A stretch of 45,082 nucleotides of DNA. Source: Sedimentibacter hydroxybenzoicus DSM 7310. GTDB taxonomy: Bacteria; Bacillota; Clostridia; Tissierellales; Sedimentibacteraceae. The position numbers were made by a program, and so were the translations under genes. Shown here one piece after another: positions 34,472-43,351 of the stretch (position 1 is the stretch's first letter; every line of letters starts with the position of its first letter). The stretch spans positions 1 to 45,082 of the forward strand of contig NZ_JACBNQ010000026.1 in NCBI RefSeq assembly GCF_013403245.1. Direction: 5' to 3'. The notes under the pieces were generated by a model, which saw nothing but the letters and a program-made list of their open reading frames with translations, was not told where the DNA came from and made no database searches.

Positions 34472-35290
34472 TTATAAAATTTTAAATTTTTTATCGTAAA
34501 TTCTGGTGAATCCAAGTACTGCTGCGGCAAATTCATAAGGCTTTTCATACATAGCTGCATGTCCGGAATCCTTAATCATTATAAGCTTAGAATTCTCAAT
34601 TCTTTTTTGAATTTTTTCCTGATTTTTGACAGGAGTAGTTGCATCATATTCTGCACCTATAATAAAAGTCGGAACCTTGATTTTACTTAACTCATCCGTA
34701 ATATTCAAATCTTCCGCTGACCTTACTAATCTAACGAACCCATCATACCATTCCTGTTTGAGTGACACTCCAAAGCTTTTTTCTCTTTCCGTCAGCCAAT
34801 GAATATTATCTTCGTAGAACTTCCTTGAGTATATATATGGCATTGTGGCTTTAAAAAAGGTACTTCCGTCATAGGTTTCAGCCGCTTTTATCCATCCTTC
34901 ACCAATATCTTTTAACATACGGTTTGTGTAGCTGGTGGTATTTGATAATATAAGCGACAGAAGTCTGTGTTCATATTTCAGTGCAAATCTTTGAGCTACC
35001 TCTCCTCCATAGGATATACCTACCAAATGAACCTTTTCAATATTCAACCTGTCGAACAGCTCATTTAACATTTCCACATGGAAATCCTGAGTGTATTGAA
35101 CCTCCATTTTGTCAGATTTTCCTTGATCCACAAAGTCTATTAGTATTAATTTATTGTTTTTAGAAAATGCATCTATAAACGGCATCCATGATGCAGTGCT
35201 CATCATAATTCCATTTAGAATAACAATTGGCTCTCCTTCTCCATGTATTTCATAAAACATATTTTTTCCCTTAATCAATAATTTAGGCAT
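34472..35290 (-). CDS. Alpha/beta-hydrolase (C-C bond hydrolase/esterase-like)
   Basis: A 272-aa single-domain alpha/beta hydrolase with a complete triad: Ser93 in GISYGG, Asp216 in GAEYDATTP and His244 in DSGHAAM. The first oxyanion segment is ILNGIMMSTASW. There is no signal peptide, so it is cytosolic. This subfamily covers esterases, lactonases, thioesterases and the meta-cleavage-type C-C hydrolases; which applies cannot be read. It is the last gene of the operon, 12 bp after the CoA-transferase gene, with GGGGAGGAAGT before the ATG. A remnant of a related hydrolase lies at 42470-42610 in the same operon. Confidence 0.88.
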   Translation of the reverse strand: MPKLLIKGKNMFYEIHGEGEPIVILNGIMMSTASWMPFIDAFSKNNKLILIDFVDQGKSDKMEVQYTQDFHVEMLNELFDRLNIEKVHLVGISYGGEVAQRFALKYEHRLLSLILSNTTSYTNRMLKDIGEGWIKAAETYDGSTFFKATMPYIYSRKFYEDNIHWLTEREKSFGVSLKQEWYDGFVRLVRSAEDLNITDELSKIKVPTFIIGAEYDATTPVKNQEKIQKRIENSKLIMIKDSGHAAMYEKPYEFAAAVLGFTRIYDKKFKIL

Positions 35291-35302
35291 ACTTCCTCCC
35301 CT

Positions 35303-36622
35303 TTACCAGATTTTTAACTCTTCAGCTTCTTTCTTAAGTTGATCTCTAAAATCCGGGTGAGCAATATTTATCAAAGCTTCTACTCTGTCTCCGATGGATG
35401 TACCTCTTAAGGACGCTACCCCATATTCTGTCACTACATAGTCTACATCATTTCTCGAAAGAGATACGGCAGCTCCCTGAGCTAATCTGGTTACTATTTT
35501 GGAAACAGTCTGCTTGTCTGCTTGCCCAGATACTCTTGCCTTAGTTGTAGAATATAAAGCTATAATGGATTTTCCGTCTCTTGACATCTGAGCGCCTATT
35601 GCTGTATCAGCCTGCCCTCCTGTACCGCTAAACTGAATATGTCCTAATGATTCCGAGCAGCATTGTCCTGTTAAATCTATTTCCAATGAAGTATTTATGG
35701 ATACCATCTTATGGTTTTTTCCTATTACGTATGGATCATTTACCCAGGAACCCTTCATTAAGCTAACTGCCGGATTATCATTAATAAAATTATACAATTT
35801 TTGGGTGCCCAAAGCAAAGGTAGCTACCATTTTTCCGGGCATCAAGGTCTTGCGTTTTCCTGTAATAACTCCCGCATTATATAAATCCACTACTCCGTCG
35901 GTAAGCATTTCTGTGTGAACTCCTAAATCTTTTTTGTTCATAAGCTCCGCAGCTACCGCATTTGGAATGCCGCCTATTCCCAATTGTATAGTTGAACCGT
36001 CTTCTATTAAATCTGCTATATATTTACCGATTTTCTTATCTTTTTCCGTTATCTCTGCTTCAGCTAATGCAGGTACATTATAATCCACTTCAATAACATA
36101 ATCTATATCATTTATATGAACCGTTGTATCTCCAAAGGTTCTGGGCATATTCGGATTAATTTCTATTATAACTATATCTGAATTCTCCATTATATCCCTT
36201 TCATAAGTAGCGGATAATGATAAAGAAATGTACCCGTGCTTATCCATTAACGAACCTGACCCTATATATATGTTTGGTTTTCTGTGGAAAAGCCTTTTTT
36301 TTGCTGCAAGATGCAGGTGGTTAGGTATAAAGGAGATGTTGCCGGTTTTATGAGCTTTCCTTATTGCAGGGCTGTAAAACCATCCATCCATCTTGAAGCT
36401 ATCCTTGTAATCAGGATTCATATAGTATTCATAATCACCCATTGGTAAGCAGGTTGTAACATTTACGTCTTTAACAGCACCTGCTATTGTATGGAGATTC
36501 TTTAAAAATTCCCTTCCTTCAGCAGCAGCCATACCCGATACTATACTATCGTTTGATTTAATCTTACTCAATGCTTCCTCAACAGTTATAAGCTTGTTAT
36601 TATAAATTTTATTTACGTCCAT
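35303..36622 (-). CDS. Acyl-CoA:acetate CoA-transferase (4-hydroxybutyrate CoA-transferase family)
   Basis: A 439-aa protein of the acetyl-CoA hydrolase/transferase family (AbfT, Cat1/Cat2, butyryl-CoA:acetate transferase). The catalytic glutamate is Glu238 in HTEMLTDG, the same number as in 4-hydroxybutyrate CoA-transferase. GIGGIPNAV (near 215) and the CoA-binding GGQADTAIGAQ (near 335) are present. It moves CoA from acetyl-CoA or another donor onto a carboxylic acid without using ATP. In this operon it probably activates the imported substrate, or recovers CoA from the product of the KAS-like enzyme; both are inference. It lies 10 bp downstream of the KAS-like gene. Confidence 0.9.
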   Translation of the reverse strand: MDVNKIYNNKLITVEEALSKIKSNDSIVSGMAAAEGREFLKNLHTIAGAVKDVNVTTCLPMGDYEYYMNPDYKDSFKMDGWFYSPAIRKAHKTGNISFIPNHLHLAAKKRLFHRKPNIYIGSGSLMDKHGYISLSLSATYERDIMENSDIVIIEINPNMPRTFGDTTVHINDIDYVIEVDYNVPALAEAEITEKDKKIGKYIADLIEDGSTIQLGIGGIPNAVAAELMNKKDLGVHTEMLTDGVVDLYNAGVITGKRKTLMPGKMVATFALGTQKLYNFINDNPAVSLMKGSWVNDPYVIGKNHKMVSINTSLEIDLTGQCCSESLGHIQFSGTGGQADTAIGAQMSRDGKSIIALYSTTKARVSGQADKQTVSKIVTRLAQGAAVSLSRNDVDYVVTEYGVASLRGTSIGDRVEALINIAHPDFRDQLKKEAEELKIW

Positions 36623-36632
36623 TTACTGCCTC

Positions 36633-37655
36633 CTAACTACCCCATCTGATGACATTAGCAGCCCATGCATATCCGATCCCTGCGGCTATCATGGATATTA
36701 CGGTTCCATTCTTTACTTTTCCTTGTTCTAATGCCAATTGCAGAGAAAGAATTTGATCTACCTGACCCATATGTCCGTAGCTTGAAAGATAATTAGACTG
36801 TTCCTCAGTTATGCCTAAAGATTCCACCATAGCCTTATGCTGAGAATATTTAAAGTGAAGTACCGCTAAATATCCTAATTCAGCCTTTGATACGCCTGAC
36901 TTTTCAAAGGCCTTGTCTATGCAATAATACCAGTTATCCATCGACACTTCATTCAGCCTGTCCTTCATATGCTTTGAATCAAACAATCTTAAGGACTTAT
37001 ATGCTTCGTCAAGATTGCTCTTGTTTATTGGTTTTTCCGTACCTCCATATTCTACTCCGGCATCTCTGGCCATGGTTCCGTCAGTCATTATATGTGTGCC
37101 TAATAATAAATTTTTATTATAGTTTTTTTTGAGTATAATAGCTCCTCCCCCTGCGGAAAGATTATACATCATGGACATACTCTTGTCGGAATAATCAACA
37201 AAATCACCATTTCTGTAACCGCCTACTACCATTACAGTATTGATATCTTCATCTGCTATCATCATATCCTTCGCTATTTTCATAGCTGCTACAGTAGTAC
37301 AGCATCTTTGCTGCAGATCTATTGCCCAGGCATTTACAGCCCCTATTTTTTCCTGAATATAAATACCTGATGTGGTCAGAGGATACTCCTTCCATTCTTC
37401 TCCCATGCACAGTATTAAATCTATCTCTTTAGGATCTATTCCCGTTCTTTTAATTGCATCTAATCCTGCTCTGACACCCATTTCTTGAGTTCCGTCTTCT
37501 TTTCCCGGTATTGATTTTTCCACTATGCCAAGCTTTTGCACAATAGCTTTTTCTGTCCAAAGCCCGTTAGTGGCATCTGAGATCTCCCTAGCTGTCATTC
37601 TTTTTTCAGGAATATATATACCCGTTCCTACAATACCTATATTTACATTAGTCAT
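36633..37655 (-). CDS. KAS III/thiolase-fold condensing or retro-Claisen enzyme with Cys-His-His triad
   Basis: A 340-aa thiolase-superfamily protein closest in layout to FabH/HMG-CoA synthase-like enzymes. Residues placed by alignment to FabH are nucleophile Cys118 (DLQQRCCTT; FabH Cys112), His267 (AVLHFKYSQHK; FabH His244) and His295 (SYGHMGQVD, where FabH has Asn274). The C-terminus IAAGIGYAWAANVIRW matches the FabH GGGLTWGAALLRW end. Cys119 follows the nucleophile directly. It is probably not housekeeping FabH: no fab genes are near, and the gene is embedded with an importer, a CoA-transferase and a hydrolase. The reaction could be Claisen condensation or thiolytic cleavage of a beta-keto acyl-CoA. 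The start at 37655 follows GAAGGAGGGATATA; a 12-codon-longer frame contains the ribosome-binding site. Confidence 0.8.
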   Translation of the reverse strand: MTNVNIGIVGTGIYIPEKRMTAREISDATNGLWTEKAIVQKLGIVEKSIPGKEDGTQEMGVRAGLDAIKRTGIDPKEIDLILCMGEEWKEYPLTTSGIYIQEKIGAVNAWAIDLQQRCCTTVAAMKIAKDMMIADEDINTVMVVGGYRNGDFVDYSDKSMSMMYNLSAGGGAIILKKNYNKNLLLGTHIMTDGTMARDAGVEYGGTEKPINKSNLDEAYKSLRLFDSKHMKDRLNEVSMDNWYYCIDKAFEKSGVSKAELGYLAVLHFKYSQHKAMVESLGITEEQSNYLSSYGHMGQVDQILSLQLALEQGKVKNGTVISMIAAGIGYAWAANVIRWGS

Positions 37656-37710
37656 TATATCCCTCCTTCTTATATCCTTGCTTGCACCCAAGCCTTTTTT
37701 TCAAAAGTTC

Positions 37711-38745
37711 TTATTCTCCGGGTGCTTTTTCGGTTTTAGATGATTTCTCATTATCTGATTTTACTTTTCTGTTTTCTATAAAATGACGCAGAGTACCAAC
37801 GATGCCTTTCGGCATGAACAGTATTACAGCGATGTATAAAATTCCCAAGAATATTAACCATCTTTCAAATATAGGGTGAATGCTTCGAAGATTTAACAGC
37901 ATATTCTGAAAAACATTAACCACTATGCTTCCGACAATTCCTCCGTATAATGTTCCGGTACCTCCTATCAATGTATACAGGAGGGCATTGGTAGAATAAG
38001 TTATACTTAAAAGTTCAGTATTGGCAAATCTGTTAAACGTCCCAAATACCAGTCCTGCAAGACCTGCAGAAACACCTGAAACTAAAATTGCAATCAACTT
38101 ATAATTTTCTATCCTAAAGCCTAAAAATTCAGCTCTTTGTTCATTTTCACGAATGGCTATTATTACTCGTCCTGTAGGGGATAAAATAAACTTTCTTAAA
38201 ATAATAAACATAACAATTAAAAATATCAGTGAAAAATAGTAGAAAAAAATTCTGTTTGACAGTATGGATGGAACCTTAAAAATCAGACCGTCAGTTCCAT
38301 TGGTCACATCTCTCCAGCTTTCAGCTATATTTCTGACTACTTCTGCCAATGCCAGAGTAAGCATAGCTGCCGCAAAAACGGAAGTTCCTTTTTTAAAAGA
38401 CAGCTTTCCCATTACCAAGGCACAGATTACCGAGTACAATACAACTACTGCAATTGACAGAATAAATACAGGTATCGTGGTTCCAAGCTTATTGTAGAGT
38501 ATTCCTGCAACATATGCTCCACCTCCGAAGTAAACGGCATGTCCCAAATTTATAAAGCCCATGTACCCTCTTAATATGTCATAGCTCATTGCAAATACAG
38601 AAATTACAAATATTCTTGTGAGTAAATTCAGCATTGTATATGAAGAAAATTTAGGAAATATAAGCAAAGCAATCAATAATACAGATAAAGCTATTATTAC
38701 ATTTTTACTAAAGTCTCTCTGAATGTGTTCTCTTAGTGATTTCAT
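37711..38745 (-). CDS. Branched-chain amino acid-type ABC permease (LivM family)
   Basis: A 344-aa membrane protein with about nine hydrophobic segments and the LivM motifs GYMGFINLGHAVYFGGGAYVAGIL (near residue 60) and AIRENEQRAEFLGF (near 195, the coupling helix). LIGGTGTLYGGIVGS is near residue 265. The C-terminal tail is charged (KSDNEKSSKTEKAPGE). It forms the membrane channel with the LivH-family protein, whose stop codon overlaps this start (ATGA). It is followed 55 bp downstream by the KAS-like gene. Confidence 0.92.
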   Translation of the reverse strand: MKSLREHIQRDFSKNVIIALSVLLIALLIFPKFSSYTMLNLLTRIFVISVFAMSYDILRGYMGFINLGHAVYFGGGAYVAGILYNKLGTTIPVFILSIAVVVLYSVICALVMGKLSFKKGTSVFAAAMLTLALAEVVRNIAESWRDVTNGTDGLIFKVPSILSNRIFFYYFSLIFLIVMFIILRKFILSPTGRVIIAIRENEQRAEFLGFRIENYKLIAILVSGVSAGLAGLVFGTFNRFANTELLSITYSTNALLYTLIGGTGTLYGGIVGSIVVNVFQNMLLNLRSIHPIFERWLIFLGILYIAVILFMPKGIVGTLRHFIENRKVKSDNEKSSKTEKAPGE

Positions 38746-39632
38746 TTCTTCACCGCCAATCTGAGTATACTTTTTCTGCCTTCACTAAACAGCCCCTCCG
38801 GCTTAAATGCCAATACAATTGCCATTACAAGGACATTTGTCACTACTGCGAAGGACGGAATAAACCACGCTACAAATGCGTTCATCAAGCCTAACAAAAA
38901 GCTTGCCTTTGCAGTTCCGGAAAAGTTGCCAAGTCCTCCTATGACTATTGCTATAAAAGCCAGTATCTGATTGTTGGCTCCCGCTGTAGATATTACATTG
39001 CCTGCCAAAGGCGCATATAATGCTCCGCCTAATCCCGCCAATGCTGCACCTGCCGCAAATACTATTGTAAAATAAAGCCTGATATTAATACCTAATGCCT
39101 GAACCATATCCGATCTTTGTACTCCGGCTCTTATTACCATGCCTGTCTTGCTGTTCTTCAAAATGTAATTTACAATAATAAGAACGGATATCCCTATTAT
39201 TATCAGCAATATTCTATAGTGACTTATTGTAACTCCGTTGATTATCGTTGTTCCTGAAATAAAGTCAGGTTTTTTTATTGCTATAGGAGTGTTTCCCCAA
39301 ATTAAGCGAATTATTTCAATAAAAACAATATTAAGCCCCAAGGTAATTAAAATTTGTGCAGGAGCATTTCCATACAATCTGCTTACGAAAAATTTTTCGA
39401 ATATTATACCAAGAATAAATACGATTAGCATTGCTGCTAATATTCCCAATATAAAGCTGTTTGTCATCTGATATATCCACACATATGCATATCCGCCCCA
39501 GACAAATAAAGCTCCGTGTGCAAAATTAACAACTCCCATTAATCCCAATATAATTGCTAAGCCTGAAGAAACTAAAAATATCAGTGCACCTTCAGATAAT
39601 CCATTAATAAAAAGTGTTAAGAAAATATCCAT
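38742..39632 (-). CDS. Branched-chain amino acid-type ABC permease (LivH family)
   Basis: A 296-aa membrane protein with about eight hydrophobic segments. LivH-family motifs are GLMGVVNFAHGALFVWGGYAYV (near residue 35), IRAGVQRSDMVQALGI (near 170) and AIVIGGLGNFSGTAKAS (near 225). The start at 39632 follows AAGGGAGGAACT; a frame seven codons longer would overlap the ATPase gene upstream. It pairs with the LivM-family permease. Confidence 0.92.
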   Translation of the reverse strand: MDIFLTLFINGLSEGALIFLVSSGLAIILGLMGVVNFAHGALFVWGGYAYVWIYQMTNSFILGILAAMLIVFILGIIFEKFFVSRLYGNAPAQILITLGLNIVFIEIIRLIWGNTPIAIKKPDFISGTTIINGVTISHYRILLIIIGISVLIIVNYILKNSKTGMVIRAGVQRSDMVQALGINIRLYFTIVFAAGAALAGLGGALYAPLAGNVISTAGANNQILAFIAIVIGGLGNFSGTAKASFLLGLMNAFVAWFIPSFAVVTNVLVMAIVLAFKPEGLFSEGRKSILRLAVKK

Positions 39633-39642
39633 AGTTCCTCCC

Positions 39643-40347
39643 TTATATTCCAAGATGTGTGGCTTGCAGCTGTGTATCCTGTATCAAATCTTCTATTTTA
39701 CCGTTTACTACAGTCCTGCCCTCATTGATTATATAGTATCTGGATGCAATAGCACATGCTAAAGAAAAGTTTTGCTCAACCAATAATATGGTGCTTTCCT
39801 TGCTTATTTCCTTAAGGGCAACTGCTAATGTCTCTATAACTACAGGAGCCAATCCTTTGCTGGGCTCATCTATTAAAATTATCTTATTATCATTGACTAA
39901 TGCTCTCGATATTGACAGCATCTGACGCTGCCCGCCGCTAAGAGTTCTGGCCATCCTTTCAGATGCCTTCCTTAAATCCGGAAAAATATCATATACCTTA
40001 GCTATCCTGTCATCTCCATCCTTTGTATCATTTCTTATTGCTAACTTTAAATTTTCTGCAATCGTCAAATAATCAAACACTCCATAATCTTCAGGTACAT
40101 ATCCTATTCCCTTGTTTGCAATATCATAAGTAGGAATTCCCACCAGGGAATCCTCACCCAGAAGAATGGAGCCGCTTCTTGTATTTACTAATCCCATTAT
40201 AGTTTTCAGCAATGTGCTTTTACCTGCACCGTTCCTGCCTAATATTGCTATGGCCTCTCCTTTTTTAACTTCTATGTCGACCCCTTGCAATATGGTGTAT
40301 TGGCCTATATAGGAATTCAAATTTTCCACTTTAAGTATTGATGCCAT
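39643..40347 (-). CDS. Branched-chain amino acid-type ABC ATPase (LivF family)
   Basis: A 234-aa ATPase with Walker A GRNGAGKSTLLK, the LivF-type YVPEDYGVFDYLTIAENL segment, signature LSGGQRQML, Walker B IILIDEPSKGLAP and the H-loop residue replaced in the usual LivF way (LLVEQN). Its start follows GGGAGGAGGGGTTATAG and overlaps the end of the LivG-family gene by 17 bp. Confidence 0.93.
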   Translation of the reverse strand: MASILKVENLNSYIGQYTILQGVDIEVKKGEAIAILGRNGAGKSTLLKTIMGLVNTRSGSILLGEDSLVGIPTYDIANKGIGYVPEDYGVFDYLTIAENLKLAIRNDTKDGDDRIAKVYDIFPDLRKASERMARTLSGGQRQMLSISRALVNDNKIILIDEPSKGLAPVVIETLAVALKEISKESTILLVEQNFSLACAIASRYYIINEGRTVVNGKIEDLIQDTQLQATHLGI

Positions 40348-41104
40348 CTATAACCCCTCCTCCCAGATATGCCTTAAGAACTTCAGGGTGTTTCGAAACA
40401 GCCTCCGGCTCTCCCTCAATAAGCTTCATTCCGTTAACTATAATTATGAGCTTATCTGACAAAGCCTTAACCATGTCCATTTTGTGCTCAATCAATATAA
40501 CTGTGGTGCCGGTCTTTTTAATTTTTGCAAGAATTTCTATCATCGTCGGAACTTCTTCAATGGCCATACCTGCCGTAGGTTCATCTAACAGCAATGCCTC
40601 AGGCTCAAGTGCCAATACCATGCCTAACTCTAATTTTCTTTGCTCCGTATGGCTTAGCTTACTTGCAATGAAACTTTTCTTATCTGATAAAAGGACTTTT
40701 TCTAATAATTCATCTGCCTTTTGATTAATACTTGTATAATTTCTATGGTCAACAAAAATCCTGTATCCAATATTCTCCTTTGATTGTACAGCCAACCTTA
40801 CATTTTCATATACTGTAAGATTAGGAAAAACATTAGTCAGCTGAAAGGACCTGCCCATTCCCATCTTTACACGTTCAACAGGGGACAGACAGGTAATGTC
40901 CGTCCCTTTGAAATATATTTTCCCTTCTGTTGGCTTTAAAAGACCGCTGATTAAGTTGAATAAGGTTGTCTTTCCGGCACCGTTTGGTCCAAGGATGGTA
41001 GTAAATACTTTTTCTTCCAATTCAAGATTCATGTTGCTTACTGCTTTATGGGCTCCAAAGCTAATGCCTAAATTTTCAGTTTTAATTAATACTTCACCCA
41101 TCAT
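40331..41104 (-). CDS. Branched-chain amino acid-type ABC ATPase (LivG family)
   Basis: About 257 aa with Walker A GPNGAGKTTLFN, the LivG-type MGRSFQLTNVFPNLTVYENV segment, Walker B ALLLDEPTAGMA and IEHKMD. The ABC signature position reads KLSHTEQRKLELG, where the usual LSGGQ/LSYGQQR is replaced by LSHTEQRKLE, seen in several LivG proteins. The ATG at 41104 is preferred because AAAGGATGTAT precedes it; an upstream ATG is part of that ribosome-binding site. Confidence 0.92.
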   Translation of the reverse strand: MMGEVLIKTENLGISFGAHKAVSNMNLELEEKVFTTILGPNGAGKTTLFNLISGLLKPTEGKIYFKGTDITCLSPVERVKMGMGRSFQLTNVFPNLTVYENVRLAVQSKENIGYRIFVDHRNYTSINQKADELLEKVLLSDKKSFIASKLSHTEQRKLELGMVLALEPEALLLDEPTAGMAIEEVPTMIEILAKIKKTGTTVILIEHKMDMVKALSDKLIIIVNGMKLIEGEPEAVSKHPEVLKAYLGGGVIDGINT

Positions 41105-41149
41105 ATACATCCTTTCTATTCATTTCTGCTTGCAAATACTCGTCTCTTT

Positions 41150-42424
41150 TTAGCGTCCGGGTGCATTTATAGGTGGTGCAATGTCCTCAGCCGGTATTTC
41201 ACGAACAAATTCAGGTACAGGGTAGTCTACCCCTTCAACTTCCATCAATATTACTTCATAAAGAGGCTGAATAGATTGATGGTCCTCTGTACGAAAATAC
41301 CTTGTTCCTGTAGGGCTTTCATACTCCATTCCTTCCATTGCCTCTATAAGAGTATCTGCATCTGTACTGCCATCTGTTTTTTCCAATGCTGTTATAATTG
41401 CAGATGCTGCTGCCATGCCGCCCGGTGTAAATAAGTCCGGAACCTCATTATATTCTTCCATGTGTTTTTCTTTCAGCCACTCATTCATAGGATTGTTTTG
41501 CGGCAATGTATGATGGTATACACAAAAGCCTTGCATTCCTATCATCGGTGTCATGGATTTCAATGCTGCAATTTCCGGAGCACCTGTCGTTATATTGATA
41601 CCATAGCTCTCTAAGTCATATTCCATCAATTGTCCCCAAGGATTGTTGGCACCTGCCCAGATTACATACAGGTAGTCAGGTTTTGCTTCTCTTATCCTCA
41701 TTATATACGGTGAAAAGTCAGTAGTATCGGTCGGTGGGAATTCTTGGTGCACCAACTCCCCTCCACGCTCAATCAGCTCATTAACAATGGGTTGTACCAT
41801 TGAAGTACCAAATGAGCTGTCCGGTGCTAATGTTGCAACCTTTGCCCCCGGCTTACTGTTTATAATAACATCTGCCATTGCTGCCGCATCCTGTGCGGAA
41901 TTTCTTCCTGTACGGAATATATATGGGTTCCAGCTTTCACCTGTCAGGAAATCTGCTGCCGCAGGCTCAATTACGTATACGGTTTTAAACTCTTCCGCAA
42001 TATCTAATACAGCCGCTGCATCTGATGAGGAAGCTGCACCTACTAAAATATCAACCTTATCCACGTCAAGAAGCTTTATAGCTCTTTCTCTTGCTACATC
42101 CGGTACATTTGTTGTATCTTCCCATATTACTTTAATAGGTCTTCCCGCTACTTCCATAGTGCCGTCTGTAAGATATTCCAAGCCTAACATAAATCCTTTT
42201 TGGTTTTGTTCACCATAATCTTGCAATGCACCACTTAATGAAGTAAGTGCTCCTATCACTATTGGTTCTTTTGATTCTGAACCGTTATTACCGGTATTTT
42301 GTTCCCCACCGTTTGGGGCAGGACTGTTTGCTCCTGTACTGTCATTTCCATTGCTTGTACATCCGGTTGCAAATATACCGATTGCAAGTATTAATACTAA
42401 CAATAAACTTACTGTTTTTTTCAA
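41150..42424 (-). CDS. Substrate-binding lipoprotein of the LIV-type importer
   Basis: A 424-aa lipoprotein with signal peptide and lipobox FATGC (Cys22). A low-complexity Asn/Gly/Ser/Pro linker (about 23-50) and a periplasmic-binding-protein type I leucine-binding domain follow (IVIGALTSLSGALQDYGEQNQKGFMLGLEYL..., GAASSSDAAAVLDIAEEFKTVYV). This family binds branched-chain amino acids but also amides, urea, aromatic acids and other small carboxylates, so the ligand is open. It starts with TTG after AGGGAGGTATTTAC. It is the first transporter gene after the sensor gene and the hydrolase remnant. Confidence 0.92.
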   Translation of the reverse strand: MKKTVSLLLVLILAIGIFATGCTSNGNDSTGANSPAPNGGEQNTGNNGSESKEPIVIGALTSLSGALQDYGEQNQKGFMLGLEYLTDGTMEVAGRPIKVIWEDTTNVPDVARERAIKLLDVDKVDILVGAASSSDAAAVLDIAEEFKTVYVIEPAAADFLTGESWNPYIFRTGRNSAQDAAAMADVIINSKPGAKVATLAPDSSFGTSMVQPIVNELIERGGELVHQEFPPTDTTDFSPYIMRIREAKPDYLYVIWAGANNPWGQLMEYDLESYGINITTGAPEIAALKSMTPMIGMQGFCVYHHTLPQNNPMNEWLKEKHMEEYNEVPDLFTPGGMAAASAIITALEKTDGSTDADTLIEAMEGMEYESPTGTRYFRTEDHQSIQPLYEVILMEVEGVDYPVPEFVREIPAEDIAPPINAPGR

Positions 42425-42469
42425 AGTAAATACCTCCCTAAAATTTTTTATTTATTAATTAATAGCCAC

Positions 42470-42610
42470 TTATTCCATGAAAGACAATATTATATTCATA
42501 AATCTTTGCAAATCATCTGTCATAGCTTCATGACCACCAAATTCCAATAATTCTAATTTTGCATTTGGGCCTATACCTTTAGAAATGCCTGCACCCATGT
42601 CTAATTGAAT
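42470..42610 (-). pseudogene. C-terminal remnant of an alpha/beta hydrolase
   Basis: A 46-codon open stretch (42 codons from an internal ATG at 42598) ends in NAKLELLEFGGHEAMTDDLQ and then RFMNIILSFME. This is the typical last strand, catalytic-His loop and final helix of alpha/beta hydrolases (compare DSGHAAM in the hydrolase at 34472-35290). No nucleophile region exists upstream, because the sensor gene ends 15 bp away. No ribosome-binding site precedes the ATG. It looks like what is left after deletion of a second hydrolase gene. Confidence 0.7.
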
Positions 42611-42624
42611 TTAACTTAATCAAT

Positions 42625-43236
42625 TTAATCCTCCTTGCTTAATAATTTTGCATTCTCTTTTAACTTTTCTGCTCTATCATTTAAGTCAATGGCCAATTTG
42701 CTGATAAAACTACTCACTTCTATCTGAAATAATGAAATATTTAAAATCTCATCGAGTTTTTCAGAAATGTTTATCTCGGTATTTTTTACATATTCGTTTA
42801 AATCTCTTCCAAGTTCCTTAAGTTTTTTTGAATTAAAGGAGATTGTTTCTGTCATTGATACTAATTGCTGCACTGTAGCATGCAGGTTATCAGCTAAGGC
42901 CAACATTAAATCTTGCTTATCTACAGCCTCGGTAAAGGATACGGACCCAATAATTTTGCCGGCATTATCCCTTATTGGTATTGCAATTGCAATATAAGGA
43001 AATCCAAACACCTCCGGTCCTACTCTTCTTACAACCCTTCTGCCTGTAATAACGCTTTCATAATTGACAGATCCCTTTATGTGAGGAACTCCTTTCCTGA
43101 TATTGTGATCCTGCCTTTTACTTGGCACATATATAAGGCATTTTTCAAGATCACAAACCGATACAGCAAAGTCCGTATTAGTAAGTTCATTTATATAGGG
43201 GGCTACGTCCACAAAGGAATTAAGTATATCACCCAT
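42625..43236 (-). CDS. Cytosolic MCP-like sensor-domain protein without signalling tip
   Basis: A 203-aa soluble protein. Residues about 1-115 form a PAS/Cache-like domain of the kind found at the N-terminus of soluble clostridial methyl-accepting proteins (FVDVAPYINELT...VSVCDLEKCLIYVPSK...FGFPYIAIAIPIRDNAGKIIGSVSF). A helical region (about 120-200) with heptad-like spacing follows. The conserved hairpin tip that contacts CheA/CheW is absent. It is first in the operon under the sigma-54 promoter and may sense the substrate or modulate the activator; this is inference. The start at 43236 follows GAAGGAGAAGAGC. Confidence 0.75.
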   Translation of the reverse strand: MGDILNSFVDVAPYINELTNTDFAVSVCDLEKCLIYVPSKRQDHNIRKGVPHIKGSVNYESVITGRRVVRRVGPEVFGFPYIAIAIPIRDNAGKIIGSVSFTEAVDKQDLMLALADNLHATVQQLVSMTETISFNSKKLKELGRDLNEYVKNTEINISEKLDEILNISLFQIEVSSFISKLAIDLNDRAEKLKENAKLLSKED

Positions 43237-43274
43237 GCTCTTCTCCTTCATTCTCGGTTATATTAAATTACATA

Positions 43275-43290
43275 TGCAACTACTATGCCA
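43275..43290 (-). promoter_or_regulatory. Sigma-54 (-24/-12) promoter of the importer/KAS operon
   Basis: On the minus strand the element reads TGGCATAGTAGTTGCA, matching TGGCAC-R-N4-TTGCW at all but one position, with correct spacing. The expected start is near 43264, 28 nt before the sensor-gene ATG. The sigma-54 activator gene lies immediately upstream. Confidence 0.88.
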
Positions 43291-43351
43291 ACATAGCAGA
43301 AGTAATCTTAAGTGTTTTTTACTGAAATTTTTCTTTTATTTCATTTTTTGC

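Noticed and set aside
36633-37655. Housekeeping FabH (fatty acid synthesis initiation)
   Set aside because: No acp or other fab genes are near, the Asn of the triad is replaced by His, and the gene sits in an inducible uptake operon.
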